Source: UBA8106 sp964569695
GTDB lineage: Bacteria > Acidobacteriota > Vicinamibacteria > Vicinamibacterales > UBA823
Direction: 5' to 3'
Assembly: GCA_964569695.1 (NCBI GenBank)
Contig: CAZMUA010000032.1
Coordinates: forward strand, 1 to 8,678
DNA length: 8,678 nt
Shown here piece by piece: positions 1 to 7,259 of the stretch. The position numbers were made by a program, and so were the translations under genes. Position 1 is the stretch's first letter. Every line of letters begins with the position of its first letter. The notes under the pieces are model-generated. The model searched no databases, was not told where the DNA came from, and saw only the letters and a program-made list of their open reading frames with translations.

Positions 1-91
1 TTGGGGACGCCAATTTTAGTGGAAAAATACCCGCCAGAAGTCCAGTAAATCGCCCAGTTTCGCTAAATCAATAACACGGAAAATGCAGTCC
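1..91 (-). pseudogene. Degraded partial copy of the gene X C-terminal region (copy D), runs off the left edge
   Basis: Reading the minus strand in one frame from 91 to 2 gives G-L-H-F-P-C-Y-stop, then F-S-E-T-G with G-L-L and ending P-L-K-L-A-S-P at the edge. It aligns without gaps to the copy at 2046-2229 (G-Q-V-A-P-Y-Y-R-F-S-G-S-G, G-L-L, P-L-N-M-A-Y-P). The conserved P, Y, F, S, G, GLL, PL, A and P all line up. The TGA at 68-70 falls exactly where the other copy has an arginine (CGC), so a CGA-to-TGA change would explain it. The segment starts about 30 bp downstream of the FAD oxidoreductase stop. The rest lies outside the window, so it could still be a short gene starting after the stop. 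The function of X is unknown to me. The homology is solid by eye; pseudogene status is inference. Confidence 0.45.
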
Positions 92-122
92 GTTATGGTT
101 AGGTCCGGTTGGGACTTCCTCG

Positions 123-2024
123 CTAAAAATGCAGGTCTAATAGCGCTTCGACAGCACGACGACCCTCACCAGCAGCACCCGACCAATATTGGTGCCCCCT
201 CAACTCAGAGTGGCCAATCGCCACACGGCCATACGGCTGACGAATGACGTCAGGTGGTGCCGTCTTGCCATCCGTCCCGAACACAAAGCCAAGACCCGGA
301 TTGACATAAGCGTGACCCCAGCGATTTAAAATCACTCCAGCGATATCGCTGGCCGGATCAAACCCTCCAGCAGAAAACATTGTCGTCATTTGTTCGCGGA
401 TTTGTCGCTCATAATCAGTAAATGACGTACTGAGTAGCTCTGCTCGTCCAGCAGCACCCTGCTCTTTTCTTCCAAGACCAGGTTTAAAAATGGGAGCATA
501 AAAGGTTAATACGATTGGCTTATCTGGATGCAACGGCTGAGATTTACCACCAACAATCATTGGTCGACGTATGTTGCAAGTAAAGCCAAATCCTTCAGGC
601 CAAATTGCTGCTGAAACACCAAGTCGCTCCAAAAAACGCCAATTTGTTAGAGCAACGTTGGCAACGAGGACTGGTGAATGCCCAAACTCGCGGTAGGCTC
701 CATGGTATTCGCTGGGTAAGTCTTTAAGTACATGTCGATTAACCCAGCCACCAGATGCCATTACCACTGCTTTGGCTCTCAACTGGTTTAGCTCCCCATC
801 TTTAGCGTAGGTAATCTGAACTCGGTCATATCCGTTAGCTCGGCTCGTATGTTCAACCCGGACCGCTGTTGAATTAAGTCGAATGCGAACAGGCTTACCT
901 TCCCGATCCAACTGATCGAAAGCGATGCTGCCAAACAATACTTCCTCGAATGAGGCTCCGTCGATTGCATCTGGATTAAGTTTCTTAACAAAGTGCCTGG
1001 CAATACCGGTATTACCACCTGGAAAACTCTGCAAGAAATCTTCATCATATAGATCAGGCTTTGTGAAACCCGGCATAGCAAAATACTTACCCCAATATGC
1101 ACTGAGGGCATCACAGCCGAGGCCGATGACGCTAGCCATAATCGGGTCATAAAAAGATGTTACCTCCGGCGGTAATCCCAATTCTTCTTCGTAATAAGAT
1201 TTCAGGGTAATTGAATCTAGCCATCGATCCATATCTCGCCCGTTCTGGTCTTCAATCTCCATTGAACGGACACGAGCAAACGCATCTTTTACCTCAGTGC
1301 TCCAAGGAGTCATATTCAATCCAGACCCCCACACATCTTTGATCCAGGGATTTACTGCGCCATGAAAAAAATGACCTACATCAAAGTGCCTCTCTTGCCA
1401 GGTCATGTAATCATAGTTATCTATCGGGATACGCATGCCAGCCGCGGATCCTTCCGGTTCCGCGTAGCTAAATTCTCTTGGCAGATTCAATGCCGAAAAA
1501 TAATCATCCGGCCCACCAGCGGCAGATGGGATGCCGAAATCGTTGGATCCCTGCGGCCCTGAAACATGAACGCCGTTAACATCAAAATCGTTACGTTTCG
1601 CCTCTCCACCAAAAAGTGGATGGTTATCAAGAATAAGGACACGACCTGCAGGATTTAAACGATTGAAGTGATACGCTGCAGACAAACCAGAAAACCCACC
1701 ACCAACAACTACAAGGTCATATTCCTCACCCGAATCAACTGCATCTGCAGTCTCTGTATTGAATCGTCCCGACCGTATTTCATGTGCGGTTCTAATGAGT
1801 TCCGGTGTGTTGCCATGAGATTGAGCATAATCACCAATGCCCCCAGGGCCATACCAACTAGCACCAACATCAAAGGAATAATTACTAGTTAAGCGAGGCT
1901 GTATAGCAGTACTGTTCCCAGATCCAGCAACCGCACCGCCAAGTAATAGAGATGACCCGTAAAGAAAATCACGTCGGGTGATAGTTCTATCCAGGCCAAG
2001 TTCTTTGTCGAATTTACTAACCAT
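123..2024 (-). CDS. Tat-exported FAD-dependent oxidoreductase, spermidine-dehydrogenase-like family
   Basis: A predicted periplasmic flavoenzyme of 633 residues, numbered from the ATG at 2024. It begins with a twin-arginine leader (T-R-R-D-F-L at 16-21 followed by a hydrophobic, Gly-rich stretch). A Rossmann FAD-binding motif (V-V-G-G-G-F-S-G-L-S-A-A, about 106-117) follows, with the ribose-binding acid in I-L-D-N-H near 133 and F-G-G-E-A-K-R-N at 138-145. The C-terminus (H-S-E-L-R-G, then W-S-G-A-A-G-E-G-R-R-A-V-E-A-L) is the usual closing FAD contact and helix of amine-oxidase-like flavoproteins. The RELG-type Tat leader, overall order and length match the family around Pseudomonas SpdH, often annotated only as NAD(P)-binding protein. 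Family membership does not fix the substrate; a polyamine or other amine is possible. An upstream TTG at 2039 is in frame, but the ATG at 2024 has GAGAGG just before it and gives a normal Tat n-region. G+C is lower than in the peptidase gene upstream. Confidence 0.9.
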   Translation of the reverse strand: MVSKFDKELGLDRTITRRDFLYGSSLLLGGAVAGSGNSTAIQPRLTSNYSFDVGASWYGPGGIGDYAQSHGNTPELIRTAHEIRSGRFNTETADAVDSGEEYDLVVVGGGFSGLSAAYHFNRLNPAGRVLILDNHPLFGGEAKRNDFDVNGVHVSGPQGSNDFGIPSAAGGPDDYFSALNLPREFSYAEPEGSAAGMRIPIDNYDYMTWQERHFDVGHFFHGAVNPWIKDVWGSGLNMTPWSTEVKDAFARVRSMEIEDQNGRDMDRWLDSITLKSYYEEELGLPPEVTSFYDPIMASVIGLGCDALSAYWGKYFAMPGFTKPDLYDEDFLQSFPGGNTGIARHFVKKLNPDAIDGASFEEVLFGSIAFDQLDREGKPVRIRLNSTAVRVEHTSRANGYDRVQITYAKDGELNQLRAKAVVMASGGWVNRHVLKDLPSEYHGAYREFGHSPVLVANVALTNWRFLERLGVSAAIWPEGFGFTCNIRRPMIVGGKSQPLHPDKPIVLTFYAPIFKPGLGRKEQGAAGRAELLSTSFTDYERQIREQMTTMFSAGGFDPASDIAGVILNRWGHAYVNPGLGFVFGTDGKTAPPDVIRQPYGRVAIGHSELRGHQYWSGAAGEGRRAVEALLDLHF

Positions 2025-2028
2025 TCTG

Positions 2029-2034
2029 CCTCTC
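2029..2034 (-). promoter_or_regulatory. Ribosome binding site that decides the FAD oxidoreductase start
   Basis: GAGAGG on the minus strand lies 4 bp before the ATG at 2024-2022. It supports that ATG over the in-frame TTG at 2039-2037, which would place the Shine-Dalgarno inside the coding sequence. It sits within the end of the reading frame of the X tail copy at 2046-2229, so translation of that remnant, if any, would end (TAG at 2017-2019) just past the new start. Confidence 0.6.
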
Positions 2035-2045
2035 AGCAAACAGCG

Positions 2046-2068
2046 TTACTTCACCTTCAATACGGACT
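2046..2068 (-). repeat. Direct repeat of the X 3' end (partner at 7341-7363)
   Basis: This 23-base segment matches 7341-7363 at 20 positions; the three differences are all transitions. On the minus strand both end in TAA and encode (V/A)-L-K-V-K-stop in the expected X frame. A third, shorter match starts at 8609. Confidence 0.7.
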
Positions 2069-2229
2069 GTCCAGTTCGGGTTCCCCTCAGTAGTGGTACT
2101 CCTTGGGTACGCCATATTAAGGGGTAAAACCCTAGACAGCAGTCCCATAACACTTCCAGATCCACTAAAGCGATAGTAGGGAGCAACCTGTCCCTGTACT
2201 GCAAGGTAGATGACAAGCTCATCAAACAT
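2046..2229 (-). pseudogene. Frameshifted C-terminal remnant of gene X (copy C)
   Basis: The frame opening at the ATG at 2229 reads M-F-D-E-L-V-I-Y-L-A, then A-P-Y-Y-R-F-S-G-S-G, G-L-L-S-R-V, P-L-N-M-A-Y-P, and N-P-N-W-T-V. That last part aligns without gaps to the end of the partial gene at 8604-8678 (N-M-A-S-P, N-P-N-W-I-V-A-L-K). After N-P-N-W-T-V the frame drifts into R-I-E-G-E-V and runs to 2017. One base fewer would give V-L-K-V-K-stop ending at 2046, matching the other copies. The stretch 2054-2080 is exactly one base longer than its counterpart at 8609-8634. No good ribosome site precedes 2229, and the upstream gene's stop is only 3 bp away, so the 5' part of X seems to have been lost. 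A 70-residue protein in the unshifted frame (2017-2229) cannot be excluded. Confidence 0.5.
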
Positions 2230-2232
2230 TCA

Positions 2233-2757
2233 CTACCAACTGATTGAGAGATTGAGGGCCCTGGAGGTGTGTGGTCCACGACCGCCGACTCCATGGCGTT
2301 CTGCGAAGGTCGTTCCGGACGCTTCGTAAATCGTGGTCTGGCGTTCACCAGGCACAAGAAAATCAACGGTCATGCCAATCACACCATAAAAAGCAGTGGC
2401 TACCGGGATAACCGCAACATCTACTCCCCCTCCGCTGAGCGCTAAGCCCGCAACAAGACCCACGCCAGCGCCGATGAGTGTGCCGTTCTTCAAGGAATCC
2501 CTGCGAGTGGTCTCCAGGCGGCGGATTTGGGCCACCGGGAAGTGCCGCTCTTGTCCGCTGGCCAGTATCAGAGCGAGCCCATCCGCATCCAGGCGGAGCG
2601 GCTCACCTGACCACTCCGCTCCAGCCTCATCGAGAACCATGACTCTGGAGCGCAGGTCAGAGATGCTCACGTCACTCCACGTGTTGCTGGCGTCTTGCGC
2701 AACAGCGGGCGTCGCCAACACGGCCATCGCCAACACCAGAACGGTTCGTCGCACCAT
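2233..2757 (-). CDS. Small secreted or envelope protein with a Gly-rich hydrophobic hairpin, function unknown
   Basis: A 174-residue protein I do not recognise by name. A Sec signal peptide is clear (M-V-R-R, then a hydrophobic run, cleavage likely after T-P-A-V-A at 20). Residues about 28-80 look like a small beta-rich part (V-M-V-L-D-E-A-G, E-P-L-R-L-D-A-D-G-L-A-L). A basic patch (R-R-L-E-T-T-R-R-D-S-L-K-N-G, 79-92) leads into two glycine-rich hydrophobic stretches (about 93-109 and 112-135) that could form a membrane hairpin. The tail (136-174) has no recognisable motif. Proteins of this layout are common in Acidobacteriota-like genomes, from memory. The ATG follows AGAGGAG at a normal distance and the peptidase stop by 13 bp, so the two are almost certainly co-transcribed. 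A role in anchoring or sensing at the envelope is only a guess. Confidence 0.8.
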   Translation of the reverse strand: MVRRTVLVLAMAVLATPAVAQDASNTWSDVSISDLRSRVMVLDEAGAEWSGEPLRLDADGLALILASGQERHFPVAQIRRLETTRRDSLKNGTLIGAGVGLVAGLALSGGGVDVAVIPVATAFYGVIGMTVDFLVPGERQTTIYEASGTTFAERHGVGGRGPHTSRALNLSISW

Positions 2758-2770
2758 GATGCACTCCTCT

Positions 2771-4816
2771 CTACGGTTGCTGGGGCTGCTCGGTGTGCGT
2801 CGTCGGTTGCCGAGAATATCTCTCGAACCAATACTTCAAATAGGCCTGAGTCCTGAGAAAGTTCGACGGGGTGCGCGACGTTCCATGCCACTCATTGTTG
2901 AAACGCACCATCGCTGTCGGCACTTTCAGCAGTTTCAATGCGCTGTAGAACTGCTCTGTTTGTGGCATCGGCGTTCGGAGGTCATTCACTCCAGTCATAA
3001 GCATCGTCGGCGTCGTGACATTACCCACATAGGTCAACGGGGACCGACGAAGGTGTTCACTCGGGTCATCCCATGGCAGTTGCTGGAAGTTCTGATACCA
3101 CGTGGCACCATCGGTGGTACCCACGAAACTTACCCAGTCGATCACAGGACAATTCGAGGACGCCGCAGCAAAGCGATCCGTATGTCCAACCACCCAAGCC
3201 GTTAACACACCGCCTCCACTACACCCGGTAACGAACAGGTTTTGCGGGTCCACGAAGCCTTTGTCGAGTAGAACGTCGACCCCGGCCATCAAGTCGTCGT
3301 AATCCTTACTCGGATAGGCGTTCATAATCTCATTACCGAACGCACTGCCATACCCAGCACTACCTCGAGGATTGGTATACAAGATGACGTAGTCCTGCGC
3401 CGCTTGCCACTGCCACCCAAAATTGAAGCCAACACCGTACATGCCATGTGGACCGCCATGGATATGCAGTTGCATCGGGTAATCACGATTCGAGTCGAAG
3501 TCAGGAGGAGTGATATACCAGCCTTGGACCTGCAGCCCGTCCGTCGATGGATACCAGATTTCCTCGACAGTCCCCAACACTTTCCCGGTCAGGATGTCGT
3601 CATTCACGGCGGTGAGCTGCGTAATCGCAGTCGGCTTGTCGACAGCGAACGTGACGACGTCAGGCGGCGTATAGAAACTCGTTCGCACGCCGACCGCAGT
3701 GCCGTCGTCACTCAAGTCGGACACGGTCAACAGATGTTGACCCTGCGTAATTGGGCGCACCGTGCCAGCACTCGGTCCAGTCGTTGGAAGGAAGTATAAG
3801 TTGCCAGTACCTTCGGTCCGACTGCTGATGTAAAGCCCGCTCCCATCCGGCTTCCAGATGAGATTTGACGGCTGGCGATCCCACGTGCCTGATGCGAGCC
3901 GAGGATTTGAACCATCGATGTTCATAAGGTAGACCTTCCGCGTAATGTACGTGTCGCGCGTCCAGTCATAGCCCGTGTAAGCCACTTGTTGTCCATCCGG
4001 AGACACAACCGGAGCTTGATCGGGCCCTCTCCGAGTCGTTAACGGCCGGATATCTCCACTAGCAAGGTCGACCGCGTAAATCTCGCTTTCCCGCCATTGG
4101 TAGTCAGCGTCATCGACGCGTAATGAACTGAACAGGAGGCTTCGGCCGTCTGGTGTCCACGCCGTGCCTGTGTGGTCCCATGACCCATCAGTCAACTGCC
4201 GCGCTGTACCGCCAGAAGCTGGCACCACAAAAAGATGTCGAAAGAGATCATCAGTGAATCCCTGCCGGTCCTGGCGATAATCGAGCCGCTCAATGACCCG
4301 CGGAGCCTTCGTCCACGTGGCTCCCTCCGGCGCGTTCGGAATATCAATCGGCCAGATATTCGCCTCTTGGATCGTCATCGTGAACGCAATCAATTCTCCA
4401 TCGGGCGACCAAGACAAACTGCCGGGGCCACGCTCTACTCGGGTGATCTGAGTGATTGCGCCTTCGGCATCCATCCATCGCACGAAGATCTGCGACCCCT
4501 CAGGCTCGCCATCGGCAACAAACGCAATGCGGTCGCCGCTAGGTGACCATCGAGCGCCGGAGCCATCAACCAGAAAGCGATTGCGAGACCCATCCACGTC
4601 CATGATCCAGAGCGACGATTCACGCTTGTCGTTTACTTTGTCGACCCATTGGCGGGAATAGATCACCCGTTGACCATCTGGCGACAGTCGAGGGTCAGAC
4701 ACTGACTCATACTCAAGGTAGAGATCCAACGTCAGACGATTGTCCGCATCTTGTGCACCCGCTGACGCGGACAATACCGTGAACACAATCACTAGTCCGA
4801 GGACCGGAATTCGCAT
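2771..4816 (-). CDS. Secreted S9 (prolyl oligopeptidase) family serine peptidase
   Basis: Predicted periplasmic or secreted peptidase of 681 residues cleaving short peptides; S9B/S9C-type enzymes act as dipeptidyl or acylaminoacyl peptidases. A signal peptide ends near S-A-S-A-G-A-Q (about 21). Residues 30-410 form a beta-propeller with repeated L-S-P-D-G, W-S-P-S-G, W-S-P-D-G, W-T-P-D-G, V-S-P-D-G and W-K-P-D-G blade motifs (PD40/TolB-like). The alpha/beta-hydrolase domain follows (about 415-670), with H-I-H-G-G-P-H-G at 451-458, N-P-R-G-S-A-G-Y-G at 482-490, nucleophile Ser533 in G-C-S-G-G-G, Asp612 in G-V-N-D-L-R-T-P and His644 in E-W-H-G. The triad is complete. The common G-x-S-Y-G-G elbow is replaced by G-C-S-G-G. 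The start has AAGGAGA 4 bp upstream. The tail after 670 is Gln/Pro/Thr-rich. Specificity cannot be read from the sequence. Confidence 0.95.
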   Translation of the reverse strand: MRIPVLGLVIVFTVLSASAGAQDADNRLTLDLYLEYESVSDPRLSPDGQRVIYSRQWVDKVNDKRESSLWIMDVDGSRNRFLVDGSGARWSPSGDRIAFVADGEPEGSQIFVRWMDAEGAITQITRVERGPGSLSWSPDGELIAFTMTIQEANIWPIDIPNAPEGATWTKAPRVIERLDYRQDRQGFTDDLFRHLFVVPASGGTARQLTDGSWDHTGTAWTPDGRSLLFSSLRVDDADYQWRESEIYAVDLASGDIRPLTTRRGPDQAPVVSPDGQQVAYTGYDWTRDTYITRKVYLMNIDGSNPRLASGTWDRQPSNLIWKPDGSGLYISSRTEGTGNLYFLPTTGPSAGTVRPITQGQHLLTVSDLSDDGTAVGVRTSFYTPPDVVTFAVDKPTAITQLTAVNDDILTGKVLGTVEEIWYPSTDGLQVQGWYITPPDFDSNRDYPMQLHIHGGPHGMYGVGFNFGWQWQAAQDYVILYTNPRGSAGYGSAFGNEIMNAYPSKDYDDLMAGVDVLLDKGFVDPQNLFVTGCSGGGVLTAWVVGHTDRFAAASSNCPVIDWVSFVGTTDGATWYQNFQQLPWDDPSEHLRRSPLTYVGNVTTPTMLMTGVNDLRTPMPQTEQFYSALKLLKVPTAMVRFNNEWHGTSRTPSNFLRTQAYLKYWFERYSRQPTTHTEQPQQP

Positions 4817-5006
4817 AGCGTCTCCTTCGGGATAGGCATTCGTGAAAAGTCCAGCCTACACCCAATTGGCCGTGAGAGAAAACAGACCTTTTTGCTGACG
4901 GGAAGAACGGTAATATGAGCAGCGCCGAAAGCGACTGTTGAAGCGGTGGTGCAGCATCAGGCGTCCTCTTAAGGCATTTGTGAATTGAGGCGTCTGTAAA
5001 CTTGCT
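4817..5006. other. 190 bp spacer between sulfatase and peptidase
   Basis: It holds the peptidase ribosome site (AAGGAGA, minus strand, 4821-4827). A 7-base direct repeat AGGCGTC occurs at 4959-4965 and 4988-4994. I find no strong hairpin with a U-run and no convincing -35/-10 pair. The gap is large enough for a separate promoter for the peptidase-small protein pair, but I cannot point to one. A 90-codon frame crossing it (4856-5128) overlaps the sulfatase end and looks like chance. Confidence 0.5.
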
Positions 5007-6515
5007 CTACTGGACCGTCTTGAGAAATTCTTCATAGCCTGCCAGCTCAGGATCATCGGTGGACCGCATGTGCTGTAGTAGAAAACGGCGGTATCGTTTG
5101 ACCGTATCCGCATGGGTCGGGTCAGCAATGAGGTTCACCAACGCGTCTGGATCGATCCGATAATCGTAGAGCTCTTCCTTTGTCCGATAGAGGAGATGTT
5201 CGATGCGGGCGGCGATTGCCATATCATTGACCGCTGCTTGACGCATCGCCGGAAACGTCAGGCCACGCATTGAGTTATTAAAGAACTCTTTCTCGCCGTC
5301 AGCCCACGCATTGAAAATGTAGCCGAATCGTGCGTCGTTCACTGCCCGCATCGGAAACCATTCGGGCGCAACCGTCGCATTCATATGGACGAAGACTAAC
5401 TCTCGCCCTTCCTGTGTTTCCCCATATAGCAGCGGCACGAATGACCGGCCGTCGGCACCTAGTAGCGGAGGAAGCCTTAGGAGATCGAGAACGGTTGGCG
5501 CCAAATCAATGCCGGACACCAAATGCCGAGTATCAACGGAGCCCGGCTCGACTATGTCCGGCCAGCGGATGATCCAGGGAATGCGTGTCGAGTGCATCCA
5601 GACGTTCGTTTTCGCAAATGGCACCGCAATGCCGTGATCGGAGAGAAACATCACGACCGTCTGATCGGTTAATCCTGAATCGTCAAGCGCACGCAGGAGA
5701 GCCCCCGTGGTTTCGTCCGCACGGCGAACCGACGTGTAGTACTCGGCCAACTCTTGCCGTACGCCGGGAAGGTCTGGGAGAAAACCGGGCACGGGAATGT
5801 CGGCTGGATCAAAGCCGAGCTCAACCTCCGGAAACCCACCACCGTACTGAGAACTCTCACTTTCGGCATCAGTCAAGCGAGCCGCGGTTTCGTTCTCACT
5901 TGCGGCAAAGGGACGGTGAGGGTCCTGCGAGTTGGCCATCAGGAAAAAAGGTTGACCGGCTGCTTTGGCATTGCGCAACAAAACCAACGCCCGTTCATAG
6001 TAGAGCGATGGACTACGGCCGTTCATTAATTCCCTCGCCGGTACGATCTCGTTCCAAATGTCTGGCCGCGACGGAATGACGTGCCCCTGCTTCGCCATAA
6101 GTCCAGTGTAATATCCAGCATCACGAAGAGCCTCGATAAGCGTCGGTACATCCGCCCTGATTTCGTCAAAGCCCAGCGCACCGCTCCGGTGCGGATACCG
6201 ACCAGTCATCCAGACCGCACGCGTCGGCTGGCAGATAGCGATCGTGACGTGCGCGTTCTCAAAACGAAGGCCCTCAGCGGCAAGTGCATCGATGTTCGGA
6301 GTAAGGTTAGGGAGCGCTGCGCCATAGACGCCCACCGAATCCCAGTTCATGTCGTCGACGGTGATCAGTAGGATGTTTAGCGGGTCGTTCTGTTCCTTGG
6401 CATCACCCGCCTCAGCGCCGGCACGCCCCCACTCCTGCTGTGCGGAAACCGGTGCGCTCAATAACGTGATGGCAACAACCGCAAGTACGATGAATTGAGC
6501 GTAGCGACGGTTCAT
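5007..6515 (-). CDS. Periplasmic sulfatase, N-sulfoglucosamine sulfohydrolase (SGSH)-like
   Basis: A 502-residue type I sulfatase that should hydrolyse a sulfate ester or sulfamate on a sugar in the periplasm. A signal peptide ends near A-P-V-S-A (25). Metal-binding D54-D55 lie in I-T-V-D-D. The formylglycine motif is C-Q-P-T-R at 95-99, followed by M-T-G-R-Y-P-H-R, so an FGE/sulfatase-maturase elsewhere would convert Cys95. Second-half residues include D-P-H-R at 198-201, S-D-H-G (D293, H294) and Lys302. The run N-S-Q-D-P-H-R, then V-P-G-F-L-P-D-L-P and E-Y-Y-T-S-V-R-R-A-D resembles human SGSH (the D-P-H-R, V-P-Y-F-V-P-N-T-P and Q-Y-T-T-V-G-R-M-D regions), as I recall it. That suggests heparan-like or other N/O-sulfated glycans, though the substrate is not proven. 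The gene starts 21 bp after the 230-residue gene, with GGAGGGAAGG before the ATG. Confidence 0.93.
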   Translation of the reverse strand: MNRRYAQFIVLAVVAITLLSAPVSAQQEWGRAGAEAGDAKEQNDPLNILLITVDDMNWDSVGVYGAALPNLTPNIDALAAEGLRFENAHVTIAICQPTRAVWMTGRYPHRSGALGFDEIRADVPTLIEALRDAGYYTGLMAKQGHVIPSRPDIWNEIVPARELMNGRSPSLYYERALVLLRNAKAAGQPFFLMANSQDPHRPFAASENETAARLTDAESESSQYGGGFPEVELGFDPADIPVPGFLPDLPGVRQELAEYYTSVRRADETTGALLRALDDSGLTDQTVVMFLSDHGIAVPFAKTNVWMHSTRIPWIIRWPDIVEPGSVDTRHLVSGIDLAPTVLDLLRLPPLLGADGRSFVPLLYGETQEGRELVFVHMNATVAPEWFPMRAVNDARFGYIFNAWADGEKEFFNNSMRGLTFPAMRQAAVNDMAIAARIEHLLYRTKEELYDYRIDPDALVNLIADPTHADTVKRYRRFLLQHMRSTDDPELAGYEEFLKTVQ

Positions 6516-6536
6516 AACCTTCCCTCCCCGAAATGC

Positions 6537-7229
6537 TTACGAGATCGCAGGAGGTAACATGGACAAGATCATGTGAATCGTTACCTTCCATCTGCCTTCC
6601 ATTTTCTTCCAATCCCAGTGCTTGTCCATCTCCTCAGTAATGAGTTTGTGAACCTTGTCTCCGCCAGTGCCTTTCTTCCAATTGGTAAACTCTGCTCTCG
6701 ACACAGTGGCTCTGTCATAGAGCTCTTTCTCAGTCGGTCTGTGGCCTGTTTTCTTTTGTACGCCGTCCATCCACTCCTTCAACAGCGCTTCGTTTTCGAG
6801 ATTATCGACAGAGTCATCTACGTCATCTAAGGCGGCATTCAGTGGCACATCGATCGTGGAACTCTCTAGATGCTTCAACCAGCCTTCAGAGTGTTTCACA
6901 TACAGTTCAGCCTTCTTTACAAAGTCCTTCCGTCTGAAGAGCCCGTAATCACCCATCACTGTTGGCTCTGGATGATCAGGTAGTTGGCTGAACGCATACT
7001 CACTGACACTCTTCAGGTATTTATTGATTATTAACCGTTCGCCTACAAGGTTGGCAAACGCTACGATAACTGTTTCAACCATTTGGTAGGCGTGGTGCTC
7101 CCATACTTGGACGTCCTTGAGAGGTGCATCTTTCAGAGCAGTTAGGAAAGCAACTTCGGCTTTTGCCAGAACCATCTCCATCTCACGCTGGTGTTCTTTT
7201 GGGGCTCCTTCGGGATAGATCAGTTGCAC
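6537..7229 (-). CDS. Unrecognised cytosolic protein with a helix-turn-helix-like C-terminal stretch
   Basis: About 230 residues, mostly helical and charged, with no signal peptide or clear membrane segment. I do not recognise the family. Residues 164-187 (R-P-T-E-K-E-L-Y-D-R-A-T-V-S-R-A-E-F-T-N-W-K-K-G) have the rhythm of a helix-turn-helix such as the V-S-R-x-x-F-x-x-W of regulators and transposase DNA-binding domains. An acidic linker precedes it (D-D-V-D-D-S-V-D-N-L-E-N-E, 135-147). Residues 17-85 look like two or three long helices. The start is uncertain: the longest frame begins with GTG at 7229 without a visible Shine-Dalgarno, and ATG codons at residues 17 and 19 are alternatives. An in-frame TAG lies just upstream. 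It is 21 bp before the sulfatase, so it could share its transcript, but G+C is clearly lower, like the flanking genes. A transcription regulator is possible but weakly supported. Confidence 0.75.
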   Translation of the reverse strand: MQLIYPEGAPKEHQREMEMVLAKAEVAFLTALKDAPLKDVQVWEHHAYQMVETVIVAFANLVGERLIINKYLKSVSEYAFSQLPDHPEPTVMGDYGLFRRKDFVKKAELYVKHSEGWLKHLESSTIDVPLNAALDDVDDSVDNLENEALLKEWMDGVQKKTGHRPTEKELYDRATVSRAEFTNWKKGTGGDKVHKLITEEMDKHWDWKKMEGRWKVTIHMILSMLPPAIS

Positions 7230-7259
7230 AGGCGCATTCTACCGCGAAGCCGAACGTTC

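Noticed and set aside
2046..2366. 106-codon minus-strand frame
   Set aside because: Its first half overlaps the small secreted gene in another frame. Only its last few codons (V-L-K-V-K-stop) have meaning, as the shifted end of the X remnant.
2396..3205. Plus-strand open frame of 269 codons
   Set aside because: It is antisense to the small secreted gene and the peptidase, both with clear signals and motifs. Its translation is Arg/Ser/Pro-rich without domains, as expected from the reverse of a G+C-rich gene.
4959..4994. AGGCGTC direct repeat as an operator or terminator
   Set aside because: Only 7 bases, no dyad and no U-run; chance is a sufficient explanation.
4856..5128. 90-codon minus-strand frame over the sulfatase end and spacer
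   Set aside because: No ribosome site or recognisable motif, and its first part lies within the sulfatase 3' end.
5585..6079. Plus-strand open frame of 164 codons
   Set aside because: Antisense to the conserved sulfatase core; the composition is typical of a shadow frame.
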